DNA of 45,410 nucleotides. It comes from Candidatus Competibacteraceae bacterium. Its GTDB lineage: Bacteria > Pseudomonadota > Gammaproteobacteria > Competibacterales > Competibacteraceae. The notes beneath the pieces were generated by a model that was given only the letters and a program-made list of their open reading frames with translations, was not told the origin of the DNA and did no database searches. Position numbers and translations under genes: made by a program. This document shows, in pieces, positions 7,549-15,943 of the stretch; the stretch's first letter is position 1, and each line of letters opens with the position of its first letter. The stretch covers positions 1 to 45,410 of the forward strand of contig JAPUDV010000117.1 in the NCBI GenBank assembly GCA_027492875.1, read 5' to 3'.

Positions 7549-8547
7549 TCACCCCAACAAAATCAAATTTGACCGCAACATCAGCCATGTCGCCAGCGCG
7601 TAAAACACTCCGAATCCCGCCAGCGCCAGCCCGGTCAGCCGCCGAATCTCGCCTGGAATCACTGCTTGCAGGCTGACGATTCGGCGGAACGGCGCGATGA
7701 TCCCGGCGCCCAGCCCGGCGGTGGTGGCGGCGAACAGCGGCAGGTACAGCGCGTAGCCGACATAATCGTAGCCCGCCTTCAGCAGACAGAACGGGCAGTG
7801 ATGGTTGGGGTTTTCATAGATGTACAGCGACAGGAAGGCGACGATGCCGGCAATGGCGACGGTGAAGGTCAGCAGATTGGCGGCGGCAAATAGCGGCCCC
7901 AGTCCGGGCCAGCGCCGAAACGCCAGCCCCATGACCAGCAATAGCCCCGCCATACCGTAAAACAGCACCAGCGCTGGCCGCGCCGGGAAACCGGCCAGTT
8001 CCGCCGCCACGCCCTGGCCCGCCGCACTGAATAGCGAACCGCAGCAGGAGGTGATCACCTCCGGTTCCAGCCCGAGGAAGAAGAGGGTTTGCACCGCCCC
8101 TTCCAGCAACGCCAGCGGGGCCAGCGCCAGCAACAGCCCATACTTGACCCGCACCAACGGATAATCGTAGCCCTGATTGTCCACCCGATTGAGTAGCAGC
8201 CACAGCGCCGCCAGGAAAAACAGGGCGATCTTCAGCAGCAGGGTTGGGAAACCGAAAGGGTTGATGTTCAGTACGCCGGTGGCGCACATCGCGCCGACGA
8301 ATTGGCCGGACAGACTTTCGGCGGTTTGCACGAATAGCAGCAGCGACAGCAGTTCCGCGCCCAGGGCAAAACCGAGCAGGGTGGAAATCAGAGAGGTCCG
8401 CCGTTCCAGCCTTAGCTGTAATTCGCTACCGCTGTGGATGTTCCAGTGGCGCAGGATCTTCCAGGCGAAGCCAGCGGCCAGCAGCACCGTGCCGGTGACG
8501 CTCAGGGCGATGAGTTGCAGGGCGACGATGGCGGGGGTGATCAGCAT
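7549..8547 (-). CDS. Polytopic membrane protein with Cys motifs
   Basis: A 332-residue protein with about eight hydrophobic segments. Two cysteine sites stand out: a Cys-Cys pair (VITSCCGS, about residue 168) and HHCPFCLL (about residue 250) in a loop after the segment ending YIYENPN. The His-His-Cys-x-x-Cys pattern suggests metal binding or thiol redox work at the membrane; I do not recognise a named family. Its start overlaps the ATPase stop by 7 bp, so it is the third gene of an ABC-transporter operon. It probably cooperates with that transporter and the NosL/TlpA proteins downstream. Confidence 0.8.
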   Translation of the reverse strand: MLITPAIVALQLIALSVTGTVLLAAGFAWKILRHWNIHSGSELQLRLERRTSLISTLLGFALGAELLSLLLFVQTAESLSGQFVGAMCATGVLNINPFGFPTLLLKIALFFLAALWLLLNRVDNQGYDYPLVRVKYGLLLALAPLALLEGAVQTLFFLGLEPEVITSCCGSLFSAAGQGVAAELAGFPARPALVLFYGMAGLLLVMGLAFRRWPGLGPLFAAANLLTFTVAIAGIVAFLSLYIYENPNHHCPFCLLKAGYDYVGYALYLPLFAATTAGLGAGIIAPFRRIVSLQAVIPGEIRRLTGLALAGFGVFYALATWLMLRSNLILLG

Positions 8548-9224
8548 TGCGAGTCCCCGACCATGCGCCCGTCGTGCAGTTCGATGATTCGGTCCACCCG
8601 AGCCGCCTCGAACACCAAGGGATCATGGCTGCTGATCAGTACGGTTCGCCCTTGCATCGCCAGTTCACCCAGCAGCGCCAGCACCTCCCGCGACAGGGCG
8701 CTGTCGAGGTTGGCGGTCGGTTCGTCGGCGATCAGCACCGCCGGGTCGTTGATCAGGGCGCGGGCCAGCGCGGTGCGTTGCGCCTCGCCACCGGACAACC
8801 ATTCGACCCGGTTCTCCGCCTTCGCGCCCAGCCCGAAACGGTCCAGCAACGCCCGCGCGCCCTCCCGCAGTTCGCGATACGGTTTCCCCAGCGGATAGGC
8901 CGGCAGCATGACGTTGTCCAGCACGCTCAACCCCCGAATCAGATTGAACTGCTGGAACACGAAGCCGAAGGTATGCCGCCGCACCTCGGTCAAAAACCGC
9001 TCCGGCAGGTTGGACAGCAGCCGGCCGTCGAGCGTGATCCGTCCGCTGGTGGGCCGCGCCAGACAGCCAATCAAGGTCAACAGCGTGGTCTTGCCGGACC
9101 CGCTCGGCCCCTTGAATACGGTGACGCCGCCGCGTTCCAGGCTCAGGCTAACCTCGCGTAGCGCCCGGCATTCGTTGGGTTGACCCTGGTTGAACACCTT
9201 GCTGACCGCGCGCAATTCGATCAT
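8541..9224 (-). CDS. ABC transporter ATP-binding protein (LolD/MacB type)
   Basis: A 227-residue ATPase with Walker A GPSGSGKTT, a Q-loop (VFQQFNL), signature LSGGEAQRTALARAL, Walker B VLIADEPTAN and an H-loop SSHD. It belongs to the LolD/MacB/FtsE subfamily, which pairs with FtsX-type permeases. The frame is open well upstream, but ATG 9224 overlaps the permease stop (ATGA), and the protein then begins MIELRAVSKVF, as expected for the family. It is encoded between the permease and the Cys-rich membrane protein with overlaps on both sides, a clear operon. Confidence 0.93.
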   Translation of the reverse strand: MIELRAVSKVFNQGQPNECRALREVSLSLERGGVTVFKGPSGSGKTTLLTLIGCLARPTSGRITLDGRLLSNLPERFLTEVRRHTFGFVFQQFNLIRGLSVLDNVMLPAYPLGKPYRELREGARALLDRFGLGAKAENRVEWLSGGEAQRTALARALINDPAVLIADEPTANLDSALSREVLALLGELAMQGRTVLISSHDPLVFEAARVDRIIELHDGRMVGDSQC

Positions 9225-10432
9225 CCGCGCATCGCCGCGTCGGGATCGGTAATCGCCGCCCGCCAGCCCGGAATCAGAGTGGCGACGATGTAGGGCAGCA
9301 CGGTCACCGCCAGCAGCACGAGGATCTGTTGCACATCGACCGCCGGAGTCAGCCGGAAGTCGGGATACAGCACCGCCCAGCCCTTGAGCACCGGCGCGAA
9401 AAGCCGCGCGCCGCCGTAAAACACCTGCCACCAGGCCAGCAGATAGCCCGCCAGAAACGCGGTCAGCGACAGCAGCGCACCTTCCCATAATTTCATGCGC
9501 AGGATGTCGCCGGTTTCCCAGCCGATGGCCTTGAGGATACCGATCTCGCGCTTTTCCTCGGCGCTGAGGCCGGCGGCCTTGTCCCAGGCCAGAATCAGGA
9601 AGGCCAGCAGCAGCGAACCCAGCGCGACGAACACCATGCCCTCGCGCCAGTGGAACACGGCGTCGTAGGTGCCCAGGATTTCCGCGCGCAGGATCGGCCG
9701 GCTGGCGGGCAGGGCGAGCACGATTTTGCCGGCCACGGTACTCGCTTCGCGCGGGTTGCGCACCGTCAGCACGGCGTCGGTGTAGACCTCCGGCGGCAGT
9801 TGGAAAAGCTGGCGAAAGCCGGCTTCGGACAGCAATAGCAGGTCGGCGCTCAGCAATTCCGAAGCGGAATCCAGCACGCCGGTGATTTTCAGCGGCAGTG
9901 GCCGTCCGTCGGCGGCGCGCAGGCTGAGATAGTCGCCAACGCCGATCTGGCGGATCCGCGCCAGCGCCGCGCCGATCACGGTTTCATCCGCCGCCAGCCC
10001 GCGTTCCGGCGCGACCATCAGCGTGTAATTGGCCTTGACCGCCGGATCATAGTAATAACCCCACAGCCGACCCCTTGCGGAACTGACCCCGCGAATTCGC
10101 CGCAAGGTATCCAGCCAGGCCGCCGGCAGCAGATCGTGGCGACCGGCGACCAGCTTTTGTACGGCCACCTCCGGCGCGTCTTGCAGCAGCAGCGCCGCTT
10201 CCCGCCGCAATCCCTGACTGAGCAGCAGCACCGAGGCAAACAGAAACACCAGCAGGGTATAAACCAGCAGCAGGCCGAGATTGCGGGTCTTGCGTCGCAA
10301 CAGGGCGGCGAGGGTGTAGTCGATCAGGTATTTCTGCCGTTCGAGGGAGGCGCGCATGGCGGAATCGGCGGCGGTGGGGAACGCGGGCGGCTGCATGGCA
10401 TCACAATCGCATCGACCGGTTCCGACCGGCAT
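9221..10432 (-). CDS. ABC transporter permease (FtsX-like)
   Basis: An FtsX/MacB-type permease of about 400 residues: one N-terminal membrane helix (LGLLLVYTLLVFLFASVLLL), a periplasmic domain of about 180 residues, then three C-terminal helices with the FtsX signature EKREIGILKAIGWETGDI. MacB/LolCE-type systems move lipoproteins or transmit force across the membrane rather than import solutes. The start is not certain: ATG 10432 (weak GAGA upstream), 10396 and 10357 are all possible. It is the first gene of the minus-strand cluster and diverges from the lipocalin gene across about 30 bp, which must hold both promoters. Confidence 0.88.
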   Translation of the reverse strand: MPVGTGRCDCDAMQPPAFPTAADSAMRASLERQKYLIDYTLAALLRRKTRNLGLLLVYTLLVFLFASVLLLSQGLRREAALLLQDAPEVAVQKLVAGRHDLLPAAWLDTLRRIRGVSSARGRLWGYYYDPAVKANYTLMVAPERGLAADETVIGAALARIRQIGVGDYLSLRAADGRPLPLKITGVLDSASELLSADLLLLSEAGFRQLFQLPPEVYTDAVLTVRNPREASTVAGKIVLALPASRPILRAEILGTYDAVFHWREGMVFVALGSLLLAFLILAWDKAAGLSAEEKREIGILKAIGWETGDILRMKLWEGALLSLTAFLAGYLLAWWQVFYGGARLFAPVLKGWAVLYPDFRLTPAVDVQQILVLLAVTVLPYIVATLIPGWRAAITDPDAAMRG

Positions 10433-10462
10433 TGACAATTCTCAGAAAGGAAGATCTCGACG

Positions 10463-10987
10463 ATGAAAAAACTGCTGTTGTCTCTGTTGCTGCTGGGCGG
10501 CTGCGCCGTGGCGCCGCCCGACGGGGTGACTCCGGTCGCCGGCTTCGAACTGAACCGCTATCTGGGTCAGTGGTACGAAATCGCCCGGCTGGATCATTCC
10601 TTCGAGCGCGGCCTGAGCAACGTGAGCGCGAGCTACAGCCCGCGCGACGATGGCGGCATCCGGGTATTGAACCGGGGCTACGACGCCGAAACCGGTCGCT
10701 GGAAAGAGGCCGAGGGCCGCGCCTATTTTACCGGCGAGCCAACGGTCGGTTCGCTGAAAGTGTCGTTCTTCGGCCCGTTCTACGGCGGCTATCACATCGT
10801 CGCCCTGGACCGGGAAAATTATTCCTACGCCATGATCAGCGGTCCCAGCCGGGATTATCTGTGGATTCTGGCCCGCGACCGGCAACTGTCGCCGGTCGTG
10901 CTGGACGGTCTGCTCCAGCAGGCCAGGGCGTTGGGCGTTGCCACCGAGCAACTGATCGTGGTCAAGCAGGATCGGGACGATGCGTGA
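10463..10987 (+). CDS. blc: Bacterial lipocalin lipoprotein (Blc)
   Basis: A 174-residue outer-membrane lipocalin. The signal peptide ends in lipobox LLGGC. The first lipocalin motif is YLGQWYEIAR, followed by the YFTGEP and SFFGPFYGGYHI strands and the YLWILAR strand typical of Blc. Blc binds lysophospholipids and helps maintain the envelope under stress. The ATG has AAGGAAGATC upstream. The last bases of the gene are the start of a 77-bp sequence duplicated at 15519-15596. Confidence 0.92.
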   Translation: MKKLLLSLLLLGGCAVAPPDGVTPVAGFELNRYLGQWYEIARLDHSFERGLSNVSASYSPRDDGGIRVLNRGYDAETGRWKEAEGRAYFTGEPTVGSLKVSFFGPFYGGYHIVALDRENYSYAMISGPSRDYLWILARDRQLSPVVLDGLLQQARALGVATEQLIVVKQDRDDA

Positions 10988-11030
10988 AATCCCCACCGCT
11001 CAATGGGAATGCAGGGTGAGGCTGGGCGAG
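10954..11030. repeat. Direct repeat, left copy (bracketing the signalling module)
   Basis: Covers the last codons of the lipocalin gene and the following spacer. It matches 15519-15596 in the same orientation over about 77 bp at roughly three-quarters identity by eye. Shared blocks include GATCGTGGT, GGATCGG, ACGATGCGTG and CCGCTCA. In the final 35 bp, 27 positions match and all 8 differences are transitions. Weaker similarity may continue to about 11055. Read on the minus strand, this copy ends like the 3' end of the small gene at 15566-15883. Confidence 0.75.
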
Positions 11031-11094
11031 AGGCAATTGCCGCAGTGCTGAAAACCACCCCTTTCTCACTTCGGCCCGGCATCTCGCAACCACC

Positions 11095-11122
11095 CTGTTC
11101 ATGTATCTACGCATTCTATAAT
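11095..11122 (+). promoter_or_regulatory. Candidate promoter for the binding-protein/GGDEF-EAL operon
   Basis: A perfect TATAAT at 11117-11122 lies in the 227-bp spacer before the lipoprotein gene, with a poor -35 candidate (CTGTTC, 11095-11100) at 16-bp spacing. A start near 11129 would leave a leader of about 130 bases. The match is to the -10 only, so an activator may be needed. Confidence 0.4.
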
Positions 11123-11257
11123 AATCCCTACACTACCCGCAGGAATCCCGGATAGACCACTCTCGCGCTTGCGTGGTCGGCGCCGGTTTTCGTCGGCGGA
11201 AAGCCGTTGGTTCGAGTGCTGGCGGGAATACGGACGGAATGTGGGATTGAGCGATAA

Positions 11258-12382
11258 ATGATCATCGAGCGGTGGCGTGTCGGAGTCTGGGCGGAGCCGG
11301 GTGCGATTCTGCTCGGCTTGATGATCGTGTTGGGCGGTTGCTCGAAACCGGAACCGATCGAGGTCGGCTTCGTGGGGGGCGTTTCCGGGCGGGTTGCCGA
11401 TCTTGGCATCGCCGGGCGCAACGGCGCCTTGCTCGCCGTGGAATTGCGCAACCAGGCCGGTGGCCTGGCGGGACGCGAGGTGGAACTGATCGTCAGGGAC
11501 GACGAGCAGAATCCGGAAGTGGCCGAGCGGGTGACGCGGGAACTGATCGCCCGGGGAGTTGCCGCCATCGTCGGGCCGATGACCAGCGTTATTGCGATGC
11601 GCATGGTTCCAATCGCCAACGAGGCCGGGATGCTCCTCATGAGCCCGACCGTTGCGACCGACGACCTTTCCCACCAGGACGACTACTTCTTTCGCGTGAG
11701 TTCCTCCACCCGGGAATATGCGACCAAGATCGCCCTTTACCAGCAGCGCTCGCTGCGCGTGGCGGCGGCCTACGATCTGGGCAACCAAGCCTACACGGTA
11801 AGCTGGCTCCACGATTTTCGCGATACCTTGGCCAAAAACGGTGGCGCGGTCATCCGGGCGCTCGGTTTCAAATCGGGAGGCGACACGTTTTTTTTGCCGA
11901 TCGCCCGCGATCTGCTGGCGGCCCAACCCGATAAGGTGCTGATCGTTGCCAATGCGGTGGATTCGGCGCTGTTGTGCCAGCAAATCCGCAAGCTCGATGC
12001 CCGGGTGCCCATCGTGATCGCCGAGTGGGGAGCGACCGAGCAGTTGGTCGAACTGGGCGGCAGGGCGGTGGAGGGCGTAACGGTAACGCAATTCTTTGAT
12101 CGTGACAGCACCAACCCCCGTTATCGGGCATTTCGCCAACTTTATTGGGACCGTTTCGGTCAGGAGCCCGGTTTTGCGGGCACGGCTGGGTTTGATGCCG
12201 CCAATGTGGTGATGGACGCCCTCGCCGAGCGCCGGTCCGGGCAGAGCCTCAAGGAAACCATACGGGCGGTGCGGCGGTTCGAGGGGGTTCAAAACCCGCT
12301 GTATTTCGATGATCACGGCGATACGAAGCGCGAAACGTTCGTCTCCGTCGTGCGCGACGGCCAGTTCGTCAAGGTCGAGTGA
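11258..12382 (+). CDS. LivK-type periplasmic binding lipoprotein
   Basis: A 374-residue type I periplasmic binding protein (Peripla_BP_6/LivK group). The signal ends in lipobox VLGGC. The body begins with VGFVGGVSGRVADLG and contains the GPMTSVIAM and AGMLLMSP segments common to amino-acid/amide sensors. No ABC permease or ATPase is adjacent; its stop overlaps the start of the membrane GGDEF-EAL protein (GTGA). It therefore probably acts as a ligand sensor for that protein rather than in transport. The ligand is unknown. Confidence 0.88.
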   Translation: MIIERWRVGVWAEPGAILLGLMIVLGGCSKPEPIEVGFVGGVSGRVADLGIAGRNGALLAVELRNQAGGLAGREVELIVRDDEQNPEVAERVTRELIARGVAAIVGPMTSVIAMRMVPIANEAGMLLMSPTVATDDLSHQDDYFFRVSSSTREYATKIALYQQRSLRVAAAYDLGNQAYTVSWLHDFRDTLAKNGGAVIRALGFKSGGDTFFLPIARDLLAAQPDKVLIVANAVDSALLCQQIRKLDARVPIVIAEWGATEQLVELGGRAVEGVTVTQFFDRDSTNPRYRAFRQLYWDRFGQEPGFAGTAGFDAANVVMDALAERRSGQSLKETIRAVRRFEGVQNPLYFDDHGDTKRETFVSVVRDGQFVKVE

Positions 12383-15300
12383 AACCCATGCGGAGGCAAT
12401 CTCTCCGGCAATGGTTGACGCTGCGGTTCGTGTGGGTGGCCGCGTTGCCCTTGACCGTAGTGGCCGCGTTGGTGTGGCTATGGTTGGCGCCCCTCATCCG
12501 CGCCGACTTCGAAATGCGCCACCAGGCGCTGGCTCGCGCCGTGACCGGCCAGATAGAGACCTACCTGTTGGGCGTCCAGCGCCAGATCGACGCGGTCGCC
12601 ATATTGAGGCGCAACCTGGGCGACCGGCCCACTCCTGACTGGTTTGGGCTGCTCGACGCGCACGTCGGTACGGGCGAGGTGTTCGAGGCGATCTACATGG
12701 TCGACGCGGCCGACGCGGTGCATTCCGTGGGCTTGCCCGAATCCCTGCGCGACCGGCGCGAGGATTTGATCGGGCTCGATCTGTCCCGGCGCGACTTTCT
12801 GCATCGGGCGCGCGAACACGGCGAGAGGGTCTGGTCCGGAGTGTTCCTGTCCGCCGTGACGGGACGACTCGCGGTGGTGCTGGCGGTTCCGGTGGTCGAT
12901 CAGGCGATCGTCGGCGAAATCGCCATCGAGCCGCTCGCCGCCCTTTTGAGCAAGCTACCCGGCGAATCGGATCTGCTCGCGCTGATCCTCGACCATCGCG
13001 GCCAGATCATCGCCCATTCCGGGCGTGCCTTCGGTGGCCAGCAATTCAATTTGAGCGACTTGCCCATTATCCGCGATGCGTTGCGGGGCCAGTTTGCGAC
13101 CCGAAGCCTTAAATTCGAAGGCGAAGCATACGTCGGAACCGTGATCGGGGTTCCGCAGGTCGATTGGACCGTCCTGATCGCCCAACCGCAGCGCGCGGTG
13201 TTCCGGTTAGTCTCGACCGTGCTGTGGGTGATGGTCGCCGGGGTGGGGGTGCTGCTGCTGCTGGCGACCTTGGCCGGATGGGAGCTGGCCCGCGATTTCT
13301 CGAAGCGCTTCGCCTCCTATATCGAACAGGCCGGCGCGATTGCCAGCGGCGATTACGACCGCCCGTGGCCGACCTCCCATATTGTGGAATTCGCCGATCT
13401 GGCGAACGATCTCCAGCGCATGTCGCTGGCGATTCGCCAGCGCGAACGGGCGATCCTCGCCAGCGAAGCGCGATTTCGCGACCTCTCGGCCATGGCGTCC
13501 GACTGGTTTTGGGAACAGGACGATCAATTCCGCTTTACCTTTTTCTCCTCGGGCGTCGCGACGCTCGGCCTGACGCGGGCCGGCATCGTGCCCTCCACGC
13601 TGTTGGGCAAGACCCGCTGGGAAATGCCCATCGACATGACGGCCGAACAATGGGCGGCGCACCGATCCATGCTGGAAGCCCACCAACCGTTTCGGGACTT
13701 CGAGTACCGATTGTTTTTGAGCGGTGGCGCCGAACGCTGGTTCAGCGTCAACGGGCAACCGCGCTGCGATGCCGCTGGCCGGTTTGTCGGCTATCGCGGC
13801 ACCGCCCGGGATATCACCGAGCGCAAGCAGGCCGAAGCGCGCCAGCGGCTGGCGTCGGTGGTGTTCGAGGCGGCCCGCGACGCCATTCTGGTGATCGATG
13901 CCGAGGCAAGAATCGTTGCCGTCAACCCGACCTTCACCGCGATTACCGGCTACGCCGAAGCGGAGGTGCGGGGGCGAACCCCGCGCTTGCTGTGGGCCGA
14001 CCACCCGCCGGAGGCCTACTTTACGACCCTGTGGCGGACCGTTTTACGCGAGGGGGCGTGGCAGGGTGAGTTCTGGGGCCGATGCAAGGACGGCGAACGC
14101 CGCGCGGCCCTGGCCAGCCTGGGGGCGGTACGGGACGCGGCGGGTCGAGTGACCCACTACGTCGGCATCGCCACCGATATCACCGCCTCGAAGGTTGCCG
14201 AGGAGCGCATCGAGCACCTGGCCTTTTTCGATACGCTGACCGACCTGCCCAACCGGGCGCTGCTGGCGCAGCGGGCCGAACTGGCGCTAGCACTGGCCGG
14301 GAGACACCGTAGTGCCCTGGCGGTACTGTTTCTCGATTTGGACCGGTTCAAGGACGTTAACGACGCGCTGGGTCACGCCGAGGGCGACGCGCTGCTGCTC
14401 CAGGTGGCCGGGCGCCTCAAGACACTTACCCGGACCGAGGACACGGTCTGTCGGCTGGGGGGCGACGAATTCGTGTTGTTGTTGCCGGAAGCCAACCAGG
14501 AGGGGGCGCTGCGGGTGGCCGACAAGGTTCTGGCGGCGTTCCACGCGCCGTTCGTCGTGGTCGGCCATTCCTTGCAGGTCACCGTCTCCATCGGCATCGC
14601 CCTCTATCCGCACGATGGCGTCACGACCAGCGAACTGCTCAGGAATGCCGACACCGCGCTGTACCGGGCCAAGCAGGACGGCCGCAACACCCGGGTGTTC
14701 TACGACCGGGCGATGAACGCCGCCATCGTCGAACGGTTGTTGCTGGAAGCAGATTTGCGCCAAGCCCTGGCGGCCGGCCACCTGCGCGCCTATTTCCAAC
14801 CCAAAGTCCGGTTGGCCGACCAGGCGTTGGTCGGGGTCGAGGCCCTGATGCGCTGGTTCCACCCCGAGCGCGGCCTGATCCCGCCGGACCTGTTCATCCC
14901 GGTGGCGGAGGCCAGCGATCTCATCATCGCGCTCGGCGATTGGATACTGGCCGAGGTCTGCCGGCAACTGACCGCCTGGCGACGACAGGGTTGGCCGCCG
15001 TTGGTCGTCGCGGTTAACCTGGCCGCCCGCCATTTCCGCCAGCCGGGCCTCGCCGACCGGATTCGCAGCTTGCTGGAAACCCATGGTTTGCCGCCCAATG
15101 TCCTGGAACTGGAGCTGACCGAATCCACCCTGCTGGAGATTGGGGCGCAGACCTCGGATACGCTGCGCGCCTTGGAACAACTGGGAGTCGGATTGGCCAT
15201 CGACGACTTTGGCACCGGCTACTCCAGCCTGAGCTACCTCAAGCGCCTGCCGCTCACCGCGCTGAAGATCGATCAGAGCTTCGTGCGCGATCTGGCCACC

Positions 15301-15705
15301 GACCCCGACGACCGCGCCTTGGCCGCCGCCATCGTTGCTATCGGCCACCAGATGAATATGGTGGTGGTGGCCGAAGGGGTTGAGACCGAGGACCAGCGTC
15401 ACGTCCTGCTGGAGCAGGGCTGCGACCTGGCCCAAGGCTACCTCTTCGGACGGCCCATGCCCGCCGAGGAGTTTGCTGGCTGGCGAGCGCGTCACGAGCG
15501 TTGCGCTGCCGATCCGCCGATCGTGGTGCGAAGCGGGATCGGAACGATGCGTGCTGTCTCGCCGCTCAGTGGAAATGCGGGGCGAGATCGGGCGGGGGAG
15601 GCAGCAGCGCGCCGGTGGGAAAATGGTCCAGCGCCGCCGGATGATCCTGAAACGGGCTGTGCCGGTCGGCCTGGGTCGGATGGCGGGTATAGCGGGCCTC
15701 GGTGA
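12379..15705 (+). CDS. Membrane sensor Cache-HAMP-PAS-PAS-GGDEF-EAL protein
   Basis: A 1108-residue cyclic-di-GMP enzyme. An N-terminal membrane helix is followed by a periplasmic Cache-type domain (about 40-270), a second helix (about 275-300), HAMP (about 300-355) and two PAS domains (about 360-480 and 490-605). Next come GGDEF (motif at 694-698, with an I-site RTED five residues before) and EAL (E821-A822-L823, DDFGTGYSSL, AEGVETED). Both catalytic motifs are intact, so it could both make and break c-di-GMP. Start: GTG 12379 overlaps the upstream stop; ATG 12388 is an alternative. The last ~65 residues, after GWRARH, are not domain-like and read through the right copy of a 77-bp repeat and the antisense of the next gene. 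Confidence 0.9.
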   Translation: MKPMRRQSLRQWLTLRFVWVAALPLTVVAALVWLWLAPLIRADFEMRHQALARAVTGQIETYLLGVQRQIDAVAILRRNLGDRPTPDWFGLLDAHVGTGEVFEAIYMVDAADAVHSVGLPESLRDRREDLIGLDLSRRDFLHRAREHGERVWSGVFLSAVTGRLAVVLAVPVVDQAIVGEIAIEPLAALLSKLPGESDLLALILDHRGQIIAHSGRAFGGQQFNLSDLPIIRDALRGQFATRSLKFEGEAYVGTVIGVPQVDWTVLIAQPQRAVFRLVSTVLWVMVAGVGVLLLLATLAGWELARDFSKRFASYIEQAGAIASGDYDRPWPTSHIVEFADLANDLQRMSLAIRQRERAILASEARFRDLSAMASDWFWEQDDQFRFTFFSSGVATLGLTRAGIVPSTLLGKTRWEMPIDMTAEQWAAHRSMLEAHQPFRDFEYRLFLSGGAERWFSVNGQPRCDAAGRFVGYRGTARDITERKQAEARQRLASVVFEAARDAILVIDAEARIVAVNPTFTAITGYAEAEVRGRTPRLLWADHPPEAYFTTLWRTVLREGAWQGEFWGRCKDGERRAALASLGAVRDAAGRVTHYVGIATDITASKVAEERIEHLAFFDTLTDLPNRALLAQRAELALALAGRHRSALAVLFLDLDRFKDVNDALGHAEGDALLLQVAGRLKTLTRTEDTVCRLGGDEFVLLLPEANQEGALRVADKVLAAFHAPFVVVGHSLQVTVSIGIALYPHDGVTTSELLRNADTALYRAKQDGRNTRVFYDRAMNAAIVERLLLEADLRQALAAGHLRAYFQPKVRLADQALVGVEALMRWFHPERGLIPPDLFIPVAEASDLIIALGDWILAEVCRQLTAWRRQGWPPLVVAVNLAARHFRQPGLADRIRSLLETHGLPPNVLELELTESTLLEIGAQTSDTLRALEQLGVGLAIDDFGTGYSSLSYLKRLPLTALKIDQSFVRDLATDPDDRALAAAIVAIGHQMNMVVVAEGVETEDQRHVLLEQGCDLAQGYLFGRPMPAEEFAGWRARHERCAADPPIVVRSGIGTMRAVSPLSGNAGRDRAGEAAARRWENGPAPPDDPETGCAGRPGSDGGYSGPR
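15519..15596. repeat. Direct repeat, right copy
   Basis: The second copy of the sequence at 10954-11030. Here it forms the C-terminal coding tail of the GGDEF-EAL gene and, on the other strand, the last codons of the small gene ending at 15566. Its first part resembles the lipocalin 3' end (GATCGTGGT, then GGATCGG.ACGATGCGTG), though out of frame with a lipocalin because of a 2-base gap. This suggests it is a leftover of the lipocalin 3' end. Confidence 0.75.
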
Positions 15706-15883
15706 ACAGGCTAAGGTCGGTCAAGCCCAGTTCGCGGACCAGCGCCCGGCTGGCGGCGCGATCCGCCGAGCGGGAGCGCCGCGCCGCGTCCGCCAGTGTC
15801 AGGCCGAACAGCAGCAACAGGGCTGCCAACAGAACTTGGGCATAAGACGAGGGGCGGGTGGCGAAACGGCTTCGAGAAAGCAA
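15566..15883 (-). CDS. Small single-pass membrane protein, unknown function
   Basis: A 105-residue protein with one membrane helix (AQVLLAALLLLFGLTLA, about residues 15-31) and a soluble tail containing LTDLSLFTEARYTRHPTQAD and a Pro-rich end. I have seen similar small proteins in proteobacteria but know no function. It starts at TTG 15883, preceded by an excellent ribosome site (GGAGGA, spacing 8); no in-frame ATG exists. It follows the kinase/phosphatase gene by 60 bp on the same strand and may belong to that transcript. Its last 140 bp overlap the GGDEF-EAL frame antisense. Confidence 0.72.
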   Translation of the reverse strand: MLSRSRFATRPSSYAQVLLAALLLLFGLTLADAARRSRSADRAASRALVRELGLTDLSLFTEARYTRHPTQADRHSPFQDHPAALDHFPTGALLPPPPDLAPHFH

Positions 15884-15943
15884 GCTGCGAGTCCTCCGGA
15901 TTCGATGGGCGGCATACCAGCCGGCGCGAGAGAAACGGCCTGC

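Noticed and set aside
14287..15495. A 402-residue minus-strand frame opposite the GGDEF-EAL gene
   Set aside because: It is a shadow of the conserved GGDEF and EAL domains with Gln/His/Arg-rich composition.
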